This document shows, piece after piece, positions 52,070 through 59,731 of a stretch of 64,000 nt of DNA. The notes under the pieces were generated by a model. The model was not told the DNA's origin and searched no databases. It was given only the letters and a program-made list of their open reading frames with translations. Within the stretch, counting starts at the first letter, position 1. The number at the start of each line of letters is the position of its first letter. Both the position numbers and the translations under genes were made by a program. This stretch comes from Lachnoclostridium sp. An118 (GTDB lineage Bacteria > Bacillota > Clostridia > Lachnospirales > Lachnospiraceae), in the NCBI RefSeq assembly GCF_002160985.1, contig NZ_NFLQ01000006.1, forward strand, positions 1 to 64,000, written 5' to 3'.

Positions 52070-53014
52070 ATGACAGAAAAAAAATCATACTTTCCCTATT
52101 CGGAATATCTGAAAAAAATATACGGAGAAAAAGTTTACAAACTGCCGGTCAATCTTCCGGTCACCTGTCCGAACCGGGCCGGCGGAGCAGGGGGATGCAC
52201 CTTCTGCGCGGCGGCCGGCACAGGATTTGAGGCCCTCCCTCCGGAGCTGCCGGTGAGGGAGCAGCTCCGGAGGACAAGGGAGAAGGTTGAAAGGAAATAC
52301 AAAGCCCGCAAATTTATCGCCTACTTTCAGAATTATACCAACACGTTCCTCCCGCTGGAGGATTTCACTGCCTATGTGGAGGAGGCCGCGTGCGAGAGAG
52401 ATATTGTGGAGATCGATATCTCCACCAGGCCGGACTGCGTCTCCCGGGAGTATCTCGAGGTGCTCCGGAGCCTTCGCGGAAGGAGGGGGACAGACATCTG
52501 TGTGGAACTGGGGCTCCAGACAGTCAACTACCACACGCTGAAGAAGATGAACCGGGGGCACACTCTCGCGGAGTTCATAGACGCGGTCATGCAGATACGG
52601 GCCTATGGCTTCCGGATATGCGCCCATGTCATATTGAATTATCCGGGAGACGGGATGGAGGACGCGGTGGAGACGGCCAAGGTGCTGTCGGCCCTGGGCG
52701 TGGACACGGTCAAGATACATTCCCTCTATATCGCCAAAAACACAGTGTTGTGTGAAGCCTACGAAAATGGTACAATATCCTTATGTTCAAAAGAGGAGTA
52801 TATAGACCGGCTCATCGCTTTTCTGTCTTACTTGAGCCCGGATATTGCCGTGGAGCGGCTTTTTAGCCGTATCCCGGAGGAGGACGCGGTCTTCTGCAAC
52901 TGGGGGACCAGCTGGTGGAAGCTGCGGGACGAGGCAGAGCGGAGGATGAGGGAAAGGGACGCCTGGCAGGGGAAATATTTTCACTATCTTGGCGGAGCAG
53001 CATTAAGGAAATGA
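52070..53014 (+). CDS. TIGR01212-type radical SAM protein (YtqA-like)
   Basis: About 314 residues. The iron-sulfur cysteines are in NLPVTCPNRAGGAGGCTFCA (C-x9-CxxC spacing, related to Elp3), followed by FIAYFQNYTNTFLP, VEIDISTRPDC and VELGLQTVNYHTLKKMNRGH. The family is uncharacterised in most bacteria; some relatives act on tRNA. ATG 52070 has GAAAGG 13 bp ahead and TTG 52061 has it 4 bp ahead, so the start is uncertain by three codons. A promoter-like pair for the following genes lies inside its 3' part. Confidence 0.87.
   Translation: MTEKKSYFPYSEYLKKIYGEKVYKLPVNLPVTCPNRAGGAGGCTFCAAAGTGFEALPPELPVREQLRRTREKVERKYKARKFIAYFQNYTNTFLPLEDFTAYVEEAACERDIVEIDISTRPDCVSREYLEVLRSLRGRRGTDICVELGLQTVNYHTLKKMNRGHTLAEFIDAVMQIRAYGFRICAHVILNYPGDGMEDAVETAKVLSALGVDTVKIHSLYIAKNTVLCEAYENGTISLCSKEEYIDRLIAFLSYLSPDIAVERLFSRIPEEDAVFCNWGTSWWKLRDEAERRMRERDAWQGKYFHYLGGAALRK
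52748..52776 (+). promoter_or_regulatory. Candidate internal promoter before the division cluster
   Basis: TTGTGT, exactly 17 bp, TACAAT, inside the radical SAM gene and 255 bp before the HlyD-like gene. It would let the adaptor, yggS and sepF be transcribed on their own. Confidence 0.45.
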
Positions 53015-53030
53015 CACAGGAGGCATCATT

Positions 53031-54422
53031 TTGTCTGGAAAAGCACAGGGAAATATTCAGGTTTACCGGAAAAAATGGAATTTTAATATAGGGATCGTGA
53101 TCTTTGGAGTTATCCTCATCTATCTTGTCGTGACAGTCCTCACCTACGCCACGGCGAAGCATGTCACTGCCTACGAGGTCCGGGAGGGCTCTATTTTCAG
53201 GGATACAGCCTACACAGGGCTCGTCCTGCGCCAGGAGACAGTGGTGAACGCAGAGGCGGACGGCTACATCAACTATTTTGTCCCGGAGGGGAGCAAGGTG
53301 GGAAGGAAGACAAATGTGTACAGTATCTCTTCGGAGAAGCTGGATTTCTCATCCTCCGGACAGGAGGATGCGGAGCAGGAGCAGTCCGTCTCCTCGGAGG
53401 AACAGCAGATGATCCTCCAGCAGACACAGAGCTTCAGCGACAGCTTCCAGGACAGCCGCTTTGAGGAGGTCTATACTTTCAAGGACTCTGTGGAGAATAT
53501 CCTCTCCAGCAGCTCCTCACAGAGCAGGCAGTCCCAGCTTGCGGCCCTGATCCAGAGCGGCGCGGAGGGTGTCACCGCCTACCCGGCGGCTGACGATGGC
53601 GTCATCGTCTACTCTGTGGACGGATACGAGGGGCTCACGGCGGACCAGGTGACAGCGGACATGCTGTCCCGGGCGGACTATAAGAGCACGGAGCTGTCGG
53701 ACAACGCAAAGGTGAAGGCGGGGGATGCGGCCTACAAGCTGGTGACAGATGAGTCCTGGTCCCTTGTCATCGTCCTGGATGCGGATATGGCGCAGGAGCT
53801 GGCCGAGACCGCCACGGTGCAGGTCCGCTTTTCCAAAGACGGCGAGACGGCCAGCGGCAGCCTTTCCATCTACAACACAGAGGATGAGGATGTGAACCTG
53901 GGCTATATCACTTTCAACGAGTCCATGGTGCGGTATGCGGGAGAGCGGTTCCTGGACATCCAGCTGGTGCTGGAGGATGAGTCAGGCCTCAAGATACCAA
54001 AATCCTCCGTGGTGGAGAAGGAGTTTTACACGGTGCCCCAGGACTATATCACCCAGGGCGGCGATTCAAGCCAGAACGGCGTCCTCGTGCAGACGGATGA
54101 AAATACCACCACCTTTGAGGCGGCGGAGGTCTATTACCGGGACAATGAGACCGGGCTGGTCTATCTTGACGCGGACGCCTTTAAAGAGGGGACAGTCCTT
54201 GTAAAGCCTGATTCCAGCGAGACCTGCACCCTCGGAGAGAAAGGGACACTGCAGGGAGTCTTCAATATAAACAAGGGCTATGCGGAGTTTACCCAGGTGG
54301 AAATCCTCTGCGAGAATGAGGAGTATTATATCGTGCAGTCCGGCAACGATTACGGACTTGCAAACTATGACCATATAGCGCTGGACGGCAGCGACATCCA
54401 TGAAAATGAGATCATATTTTAA
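53031..54422 (+). CDS. HlyD-like membrane adaptor protein
   Basis: A 463-residue protein with one N-terminal helix (residues 20-40) and a long extracytoplasmic part. A lipoyl/biotinyl-like hairpin is split by a coiled segment (YTGLVLRQETVVNAEADGYI near 62, and later KAGDAAYKLVTDESW). This is the plan of HlyD-type adaptors, but no ABC or outer-membrane partner is encoded nearby. TTG 53031 is preceded by CAGGAGG. Its fixed place before yggS-sepF in Lachnospiraceae suggests a role at the septum or wall rather than secretion, an inference. Confidence 0.75.
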   Translation: MSGKAQGNIQVYRKKWNFNIGIVIFGVILIYLVVTVLTYATAKHVTAYEVREGSIFRDTAYTGLVLRQETVVNAEADGYINYFVPEGSKVGRKTNVYSISSEKLDFSSSGQEDAEQEQSVSSEEQQMILQQTQSFSDSFQDSRFEEVYTFKDSVENILSSSSSQSRQSQLAALIQSGAEGVTAYPAADDGVIVYSVDGYEGLTADQVTADMLSRADYKSTELSDNAKVKAGDAAYKLVTDESWSLVIVLDADMAQELAETATVQVRFSKDGETASGSLSIYNTEDEDVNLGYITFNESMVRYAGERFLDIQLVLEDESGLKIPKSSVVEKEFYTVPQDYITQGGDSSQNGVLVQTDENTTTFEAAEVYYRDNETGLVYLDADAFKEGTVLVKPDSSETCTLGEKGTLQGVFNINKGYAEFTQVEILCENEEYYIVQSGNDYGLANYDHIALDGSDIHENEIIF

Positions 54423-54438
54423 AGGGAGTGATGCGGTA

Positions 54439-55134
54439 ATGCTGCGGGAGAATTTCAGACAGGTGGAAGAGAACATCCGGAGAGCATGCGGGAGAGCGGG
54501 CAGGGATCCGGGGGATGTGACCCTCATCGCTGTGAGCAAGACCAAGCCTGTGGAGCTGCTGCGGGAGGCTTACGACCTCGGCACGCGGGTCTTCGGGGAG
54601 AACAAGGTGCAGGAGATCGTGGAGAAGTACGAGGCCCTGCCAAAGGATATACACTGGCATATGATCGGACATCTCCAGAGGAACAAGGTCAAATATATCA
54701 TAGACAAGGTGGACCTCATCCACTCGGTGGACTCAGTGCGGCTCGCGGAGACCATAGAGAAGGAGGCAGCCAAGCATGACCTGACAGCCAACATCCTGTT
54801 GGAGGTGAACGTGGCCGAGGAGGAGAGCAAATTCGGCCTGAAGGTGGATGAAGTGGAGCAGGTGGTGGATGAGATTGCCAAATTTTCCCACATAAAAGTG
54901 TGTGGATTAATGACAATTGCTCCTTTTGTGGAAAATCCGGAAGAAAATCGCCCATATTTTCGCCGTTTGCGCAACTTATCTGTTGACATAGGAGGCAAAA
55001 ACGTTGATAATGTTACTATGAGTATTCTCTCGATGGGCATGACCAATGATTATGAGGTGGCGGTCGAAGAGGGCGCGACGATGGTACGGGTCGGGACAGG
55101 ACTGTTCGGTGCGCGCGATTATGCTCTGAGATAA
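54439..55134 (+). CDS. yggS: YggS/PLPBP family PLP-binding protein (YlmE)
   Basis: A 231-residue single-domain PLP protein that buffers pyridoxal phosphate. The cofactor lysine is in LIAVSKTKPVE near residue 36, followed by FGENKVQEIVEKY, HWHMIGHLQRNKVKYI, and SILSMGMTNDYEVAVEEGATMVRVG. ATG 54439 has GGGAGTG ahead. From about 54,890 the coding sequence becomes clearly AT-richer and contains a promoter-like pair for sepF. The ylmE-ylmF (sepF) order is the conserved division cluster of Gram-positives. Confidence 0.93.
   Translation: MLRENFRQVEENIRRACGRAGRDPGDVTLIAVSKTKPVELLREAYDLGTRVFGENKVQEIVEKYEALPKDIHWHMIGHLQRNKVKYIIDKVDLIHSVDSVRLAETIEKEAAKHDLTANILLEVNVAEEESKFGLKVDEVEQVVDEIAKFSHIKVCGLMTIAPFVENPEENRPYFRRLRNLSVDIGGKNVDNVTMSILSMGMTNDYEVAVEEGATMVRVGTGLFGARDYALR
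54983..55011 (+). promoter_or_regulatory. Candidate internal promoter of sepF
   Basis: TTGACA, 17-bp spacer, GATAAT, within the AT-rich 3' part of yggS and about 150 bp before sepF. Confidence 0.5.
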
Positions 55135-55159
55135 ACGTAAGATAGGAGAATTTGAAAAA

Positions 55160-55774
55160 ATGGGAGTATTAGATAAGTTTCTTGACATTATGAAATTGAG
55201 CGATGACGATGACGATTACGAGAACGACGATTTCTTTGACGATGACGACTACGAGGAGGATGACTACGACGACAGGGCTTCAAAGAAAAGCGGACTTCTC
55301 TCAAGGTTCAATAGAGGAAAAGACAGCAGCCGCGACCGGGATGATTACGATGACTATGATGACGATTATGATGAGAGACCTGCAAGGCAGACGCCCTCCA
55401 GAGCTTCCCATCCCGCTCATCAGTCAGGCGGGAGCAGCAAGGTAACGCCTATGCGCCAGCCCTCCTCAAGAAGGCAGGCACCGAATATGGAAGTGTGCGT
55501 GATCAAGCCATCTTCTGTGGAGGATGCGAGAGAGATAACAGAGACGCTGCTGAGCGGCCGCACTGTGATACTGAACCTGGAGGGCCTGGACCTGGAGGTG
55601 GCCCAGCGGATCATCGACTTTACATCCGGCGCTACCTTTGCTATCAACGGCAATCTGCAGAAGATTTCCAATTACATATTCCTTGTGACGCCGACAAATG
55701 TAGATATTTCCGGGGACCTGCAGGACCTTCTGGGCACATCCTTTGACGCGTCATCCATGCGCACGAGATTTTAG
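55160..55774 (+). CDS. sepF: Cell division protein SepF
   Basis: A 204-residue FtsZ-membrane linker. The N-terminal amphipathic helix (MGVLDKFLDIMKL) is followed by a very acidic linker (residues 14-36, mostly Asp/Glu with Tyr/Phe), a basic stretch and the SepF fold (VCVIKPSSVEDAREITETLL, then LNLEGLDLEVAQRIIDFTSG, and FLVTPTNVDIS). AGGAG is about 11 bp ahead of the ATG. It is longer than Bacillus SepF (about 150) because of the acidic linker. Confidence 0.94.
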   Translation: MGVLDKFLDIMKLSDDDDDYENDDFFDDDDYEEDDYDDRASKKSGLLSRFNRGKDSSRDRDDYDDYDDDYDERPARQTPSRASHPAHQSGGSSKVTPMRQPSSRRQAPNMEVCVIKPSSVEDAREITETLLSGRTVILNLEGLDLEVAQRIIDFTSGATFAINGNLQKISNYIFLVTPTNVDISGDLQDLLGTSFDASSMRTRF

Positions 55775-55791
55775 AGGACGCCGGACGAGAC

Positions 55792-56547
55792 ATGAACAAA
55801 GAGGAAATGATGCTTCAGAAGCGTCTCATCGAACTGTCTGATCTTTCATACAGAAGGGATATTGTCACCTTTTCGGATTTTTTGAATTTGAATGAACTGA
55901 ATATACTGCACACGACCCCCAGAAATCTCTTTCCCGCCAGGTATGAGACCTATGGGGGTTATGAGCCTGCGGAGCGTCAGATGGTTGCATTTCTGCCTGA
56001 TGCTCTTTATTATGAGTACCGGTATCCCATATCCGTACTCAGGATCAGCCCGGCCAACAGAAAATTTGCCGAGGACCTCTCCCACAGAGACTTCCTGGGT
56101 GGGATACTGCACCTGGGGATAGAGAGGAGCTGCCTGGGAGACCTGCTGGTGGAGGACGGCGTCTGCCATGTCTTTGTGACGGACGCCATGGCGGATTTTA
56201 TCTGCCATGAACTCACCAGGGTACGCCACACAGTGGTGAAGACAGAGAAGATAGATGAGACCGCCTTCTCCTTCACGCCCCGCCTTGAGATGATCAAGGG
56301 GACGGTGGCATCAGTGCGGCTGGACACAGTGCTGTCCGTGGCCTTTCCCATGTCCAGGAGCCGGCTCACCGGACTCATCGAGGGCGGCAAGGTGTTTGTC
56401 AACGGGAGGCTGACCACCTCCAACGGGTACCGCCTGAAGGAGGAGGACATCATCTCTGTCAGGGGCATGGGAAAGCTGGTGTACCAGGGCATTCTCTCGG
56501 AGACAAAGAAGGGCCGCCAGTATATCCAGGTCGGAAAATATATTTAG
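55792..56547 (+). CDS. ylmH: YlmH family S4-domain RNA-binding protein
   Basis: A 251-residue protein. An N-terminal domain (LIELSDLSYRRDIVTFSDFL, then AFLPDALYYEYRYPISVLRI) precedes a C-terminal S4 domain (VRLDTVLSVAFPMSRSRLTG, then GGKVFVNGRLTTSNGYRLKE). In Gram-positives it lies between sepF/ylmG and divIVA. Bacillus and other YlmH proteins have been linked to rescue of stalled 50S subunits. ylmG is missing here. Confidence 0.9.
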   Translation: MNKEEMMLQKRLIELSDLSYRRDIVTFSDFLNLNELNILHTTPRNLFPARYETYGGYEPAERQMVAFLPDALYYEYRYPISVLRISPANRKFAEDLSHRDFLGGILHLGIERSCLGDLLVEDGVCHVFVTDAMADFICHELTRVRHTVVKTEKIDETAFSFTPRLEMIKGTVASVRLDTVLSVAFPMSRSRLTGLIEGGKVFVNGRLTTSNGYRLKEEDIISVRGMGKLVYQGILSETKKGRQYIQVGKYI

Positions 56548-56572
56548 AAAACAGCGGAGGCATACAGGGGAA

Positions 56573-57091
56573 ATGGCATCTGTGCATAAAAAAACAGCAA
56601 AACATTATTTAACTGCCTTTATCGTCATTGCGGCAGGTGTGATACTGGACCAGTGGAGCAAGTATATGGCTGTCCTGCATCTTCAGGGAACGGACGGGGT
56701 GGACCTGATACCCGGCGTCTTCCGGCTGACCTATCTGGAGAACCGGGGGGCGGCCTTCGGTGTGCTGCAGGGCCAGCAGTGGTTCTTCTACATTATCACG
56801 GCAGTCATACTTGTGGCGGTACTCCTTGTCTACAGGCGCATGCCCGCCGGGAGGAAATTCCTTCCCCTGCGTGTCTGTGCGGTACTCATCGTCTCCGGGG
56901 CGCTGGGCAATCTCATCGACCGGGTAGGACAGGGATATGTAGTGGATTTCTTTTACTTTGAGCTCATCGATTTCCCTGTCTTCAACGTGGCGGATATATT
57001 CGTGACCGTGTCCGCCGTACTTCTGGCAGTGCTCCTGCTGCTGTACTATAAGGAGGAGGACCTTGAATACATTTTTCACAGTCGAAAATGA
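56573..57091 (+). CDS. lspA: Lipoprotein signal peptidase (signal peptidase II)
   Basis: A 172-residue aspartic membrane protease with four helices. The catalytic blocks are LTYLENRGAAFGVLQ, GALGNLIDRVGQGYVVDFFY and FPVFNVADIFVTV (the two aspartates in NLIDR and NVADI). It matures lipoproteins such as the carboxypeptidase and the DUF4854 protein in this window. It overlaps rluD by 29 bp. Confidence 0.95.
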   Translation: MASVHKKTAKHYLTAFIVIAAGVILDQWSKYMAVLHLQGTDGVDLIPGVFRLTYLENRGAAFGVLQGQQWFFYIITAVILVAVLLVYRRMPAGRKFLPLRVCAVLIVSGALGNLIDRVGQGYVVDFFYFELIDFPVFNVADIFVTVSAVLLAVLLLLYYKEEDLEYIFHSRK

Positions 57092-57983
57092 CGAGGGCGA
57101 GAGGATAGACAGATATCTCTCTTCGGAGATGCCGGAACTGTCCCGCTCACATATCCAGAAGCTGATCAAAGACAATCTCATAGAAGTCAACGGAAAGCCT
57201 GTAAAAGCAAATTACAGGCTTTGTTTTGATGACAGCATAAAAGTGACCGTACCCGAGGTAAAAGATCCGGAAATCGCCGCTGAGGACCTTCCTCTGGATG
57301 TTCTATATGAGGATGAGGATATCATCATCGTGAACAAGCCAAAGGGCATGGTGGTCCACCCGGCCCCGGGGCACTACAGCGGCACTCTCGTCAACGCCCT
57401 CATGTTCCACTGTGGCGACAATCTGTCCGGCATCAACGGCGTCATCCGGCCAGGCATCGTCCACCGCATAGACATGGACACCACCGGCTCCCTTGTGGTG
57501 TGCAAGAACGACAGCGCCCACCAGAGCCTGTCTGAGCAGCTGAAGGACCACTCCATCCGACGGATCTACGCGGCCATTGTCCACGGCAATATAAAGCAGG
57601 ACGAGGGAACTGTGGACGCCCCCATCGGCAGGCATCCCACGGACCGGAAAAAGATGAGCACAAGGGCGAAGAACGGGCGCAGGGCTGTGACCCACTACAA
57701 AGTCCTGGAGCGGTTCGGGGACTACACCTACATCCAGTGTGAGCTGGAGACGGGGCGGACTCACCAGATACGCGTCCACATGGCTTCCATCGGCCATCCC
57801 CTGCTTGGCGATACGGTATACGGCCCTGCGAAATGCCCCTTCAAGGATCTCCAGGGGCAGACGCTCCACGCCAGGATTCTTGGCATCACCCATCCCAGGA
57901 CGGGAGGATACCTGGAGGTGGAGGCGCCTCTGCCTGAATATTTTGTGCAATTATTAGTGAGACTTGGAAAAAATAGACAATAA
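57063..57983 (+). CDS. rluD: 23S rRNA pseudouridine synthase, RluD type
   Basis: A 306-residue enzyme. An S4 domain (RIDRYLSSEMPELSRSHIQK) is followed by the catalytic domain with KPKGMVVHPAPGHYSGTLVN and HRIDMDTTGSLVVCKND, whose aspartate (near residue 138) is the nucleophile. The start is TTG 57063, with AAGGAGGA about 5 bp ahead. lspA-rluD is a common pair in bacteria. Confidence 0.93.
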   Translation: MNTFFTVENDEGERIDRYLSSEMPELSRSHIQKLIKDNLIEVNGKPVKANYRLCFDDSIKVTVPEVKDPEIAAEDLPLDVLYEDEDIIIVNKPKGMVVHPAPGHYSGTLVNALMFHCGDNLSGINGVIRPGIVHRIDMDTTGSLVVCKNDSAHQSLSEQLKDHSIRRIYAAIVHGNIKQDEGTVDAPIGRHPTDRKKMSTRAKNGRRAVTHYKVLERFGDYTYIQCELETGRTHQIRVHMASIGHPLLGDTVYGPAKCPFKDLQGQTLHARILGITHPRTGGYLEVEAPLPEYFVQLLVRLGKNRQ

Positions 57984-57997
57984 TTTTCATAAAATTC

Positions 57998-58026
57998 TAT
58001 ACATTTCCACCAAATTGTTGTATAAT
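57998..58026 (+). promoter_or_regulatory. Promoter of the cytidylate-kinase-like gene
   Basis: TATACA, 17-bp spacer, TATAAT, 87 bp before the start codon. Confidence 0.6.
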
Positions 58027-58112
58027 GCTTAATAAATAAAAGAGCATCCATACATTAGTACTTATCTCAAAGTATGTACTGACAGGATCAACAAGAAGGA
58101 GCGTGGGGTAGT

Positions 58113-58757
58113 ATGGAAAAGACAAATACAATTATTACCATAGGAAGAGAATTTGGAAGCGCGGGTCGTGAGATCGGATATAAGATTGCCGATGACTTCG
58201 GTATCAAGCTGTACGACAAGGAGATGCTGAACCGGGCGGCTAAGGAGAGCGGCATCTGCGAGGAGCTGTTCGAGGCCCACGATGAGAAGCCCACCAACAG
58301 TTTTCTGTATTCTCTTGTCATGGACACATATTCCCTTGGATACTCTTCAGGGAGCTATACAGATATGCCGATCAACCACAAGGTCTTTCTGGCCCAGTTT
58401 GACGCCATCAAGAAGATCGCCAGCGAGGGGCCCTGCATCCTGGTCGGACGCTGCGCGGACTATGCACTTGAGGAGTTTGACAATGTGCTGACCGTCTTTA
58501 TACACGCGAAGATGGAGGCAAGGATACGCAGGATCGCCAGGATCTACAACCTGACGGACGCCAAGGCAAAAGAGATGATACAGAAGACAGACAAGCAGCG
58601 CTCCAGCTACTACAACTACTATACAAACAAAAAGTGGTCAGACGCAGAGAGCTACGATATCTGCCTGGACAGCTCCGTGCTGGGCATTGAGGGCACGGCG
58701 GAGGCCATCAAGCAGCTTGTGGCTATCAAGGAGAGCGACCGGGAGAAGAAGCTGTAG
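58113..58757 (+). CDS. Cytidylate kinase-like family protein
   Basis: A 214-residue P-loop kinase-like protein. ITIGREFGSAGREIGYKIAD is the modified P-loop of the PF13189 family (GREFGSGG type). The text CILVGRCADYAL and the C-terminal IARIYNLTDAKAKEMIQKTD are also typical. It is common in gut Clostridia, and the phosphate acceptor is unknown. It may not be a true Cmk. It has its own promoter and terminator. Confidence 0.85.
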   Translation: MEKTNTIITIGREFGSAGREIGYKIADDFGIKLYDKEMLNRAAKESGICEELFEAHDEKPTNSFLYSLVMDTYSLGYSSGSYTDMPINHKVFLAQFDAIKKIASEGPCILVGRCADYALEEFDNVLTVFIHAKMEARIRRIARIYNLTDAKAKEMIQKTDKQRSSYYNYYTNKKWSDAESYDICLDSSVLGIEGTAEAIKQLVAIKESDREKKL

Positions 58758-58822
58758 GAGAGAAAGCCAGGAAACCGGATGCTGATATTCCAAAATAAAA
58801 ATCTAAAGATAAAATTTAAAGA

Positions 58823-58864
58823 AAAAACTCTATGTGGAGGGTTTCCCTTCCCCATAGAGTTTTT
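58823..58864. terminator. Bidirectional terminator between convergent genes
   Basis: AAAAACTCTATG pairs with CATAGAGTTTTT, with A- and T-runs on both sides. It serves the kinase-like gene and the minus-strand TtcA-like gene. Confidence 0.85.
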
Positions 58865-58889
58865 CTTTTCTCTGTATGCAGTTATGGGA

Positions 58890-59624
58890 CTACCGCGTAT
58901 GGATGATACGCTCCGGCCAGCCTTTGATATTCCCATTCAGGATGGCGGTGAACATCCTCTGCTTTGCGCCGGGGTGCTCCTGGTTCAGCTGGCGCACCAG
59001 CTCTTTGGCGTACTGGCGCTTCGTGTAGCCGTCGATGGGACAGCGGCTCTTCACCACAGGAAGATCATACTTGTTCTTAAAGCCGATCACATCCGCCTCG
59101 TCCACGAACATGATGGGGCGGATCACGGTCAGGTCCATCTGGTCCAGGTAAGTGCGGGGTGAGAAGGAGTAGAAACGCCCCTCAAAGATGAGGGAGAGGA
59201 GCATGGTCTCAATGATGTCATCCCGGTGGTGGGCGTAGGCAACCTTGTTGCAGCCCATCTCCTTTACGGCCTGGTTGAGGGCCCCCTTTCGCATCTTGGC
59301 GCAGAGGGAACAGGGATTGCTCTCCCTGCGCTCCTCAAAGAGGATGTGAGCGATGTCTGTCTTTACAATGCGGTAGGGGACATCCAGCTCCTGGCAGAGC
59401 TCCTTTACCGGGGTGAAATCGCTTTTTTCATAGCCCAGGTCCACGGTGACGGCGCTGAGCTCAAAATGAGCGGGGTAAAACCGCCGGAGGCCGTGGAGGG
59501 CGTAGAGGAGGGTGAGGCTGTCCTTCCCGCCGGATATGCCCACAGCAATGTGGTCCCCCTCGTCGATCATCTGGTATTCGTCTACTGCCTTTCTCGTGTA
59601 GCTCAAAAGCTGCTGTAATTTCAT
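58890..59624 (-). CDS. TtcA-like tRNA 2-thiolation protein
   Basis: A 244-residue PP-loop ATPase. The P-loop is AVGISGGKDSLTLLYALHGL near residue 30. The CSLCAKMRKGAL CxxC pair near residue 110 and the late cysteine in SRCPIDG would hold an Fe-S cluster, as in TtcA (2-thiocytidine 32 of tRNA). AAGGAATT precedes the start at 59624; the ORF to 59708 enters an inverted-repeat region. Relatives in this group also act on other positions, so the exact base is not claimed. Confidence 0.85.
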   Translation of the reverse strand: MKLQQLLSYTRKAVDEYQMIDEGDHIAVGISGGKDSLTLLYALHGLRRFYPAHFELSAVTVDLGYEKSDFTPVKELCQELDVPYRIVKTDIAHILFEERRESNPCSLCAKMRKGALNQAVKEMGCNKVAYAHHRDDIIETMLLSLIFEGRFYSFSPRTYLDQMDLTVIRPIMFVDEADVIGFKNKYDLPVVKSRCPIDGYTKRQYAKELVRQLNQEHPGAKQRMFTAILNGNIKGWPERIIHTR

Positions 59625-59663
59625 AATGGTAAGTAATTCCTTTCTCTTGTCTTGCGAAATCCG

Positions 59664-59695
59664 CCGGATAGTCCGTATGTTGCCGGACAATCCGG
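59664..59695. repeat. Inverted repeat between the recombinase and the TtcA-like gene
   Basis: CCGGATAGTCCG and CGGACAATCCGG pair over 12 bp with one mismatch around an 8-nt loop. It would fold in the leader of the TtcA-like mRNA. There is no T-run on either side, so it is not a typical terminator. Confidence 0.55.
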
Positions 59696-59704
59696 GGTGG
59701 ATTT

Positions 59705-59721
59705 CCATAAAAATTTTATGG
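59705..59721. repeat. 17-bp palindrome
   Basis: CCATAAAA, one A, TTTTATGG, a perfect palindrome 11 bp downstream (minus strand) of the recombinase stop codon. Possible protein site or weak hairpin. Confidence 0.45.
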
Positions 59722-59731
59722 GGATTAAAAC

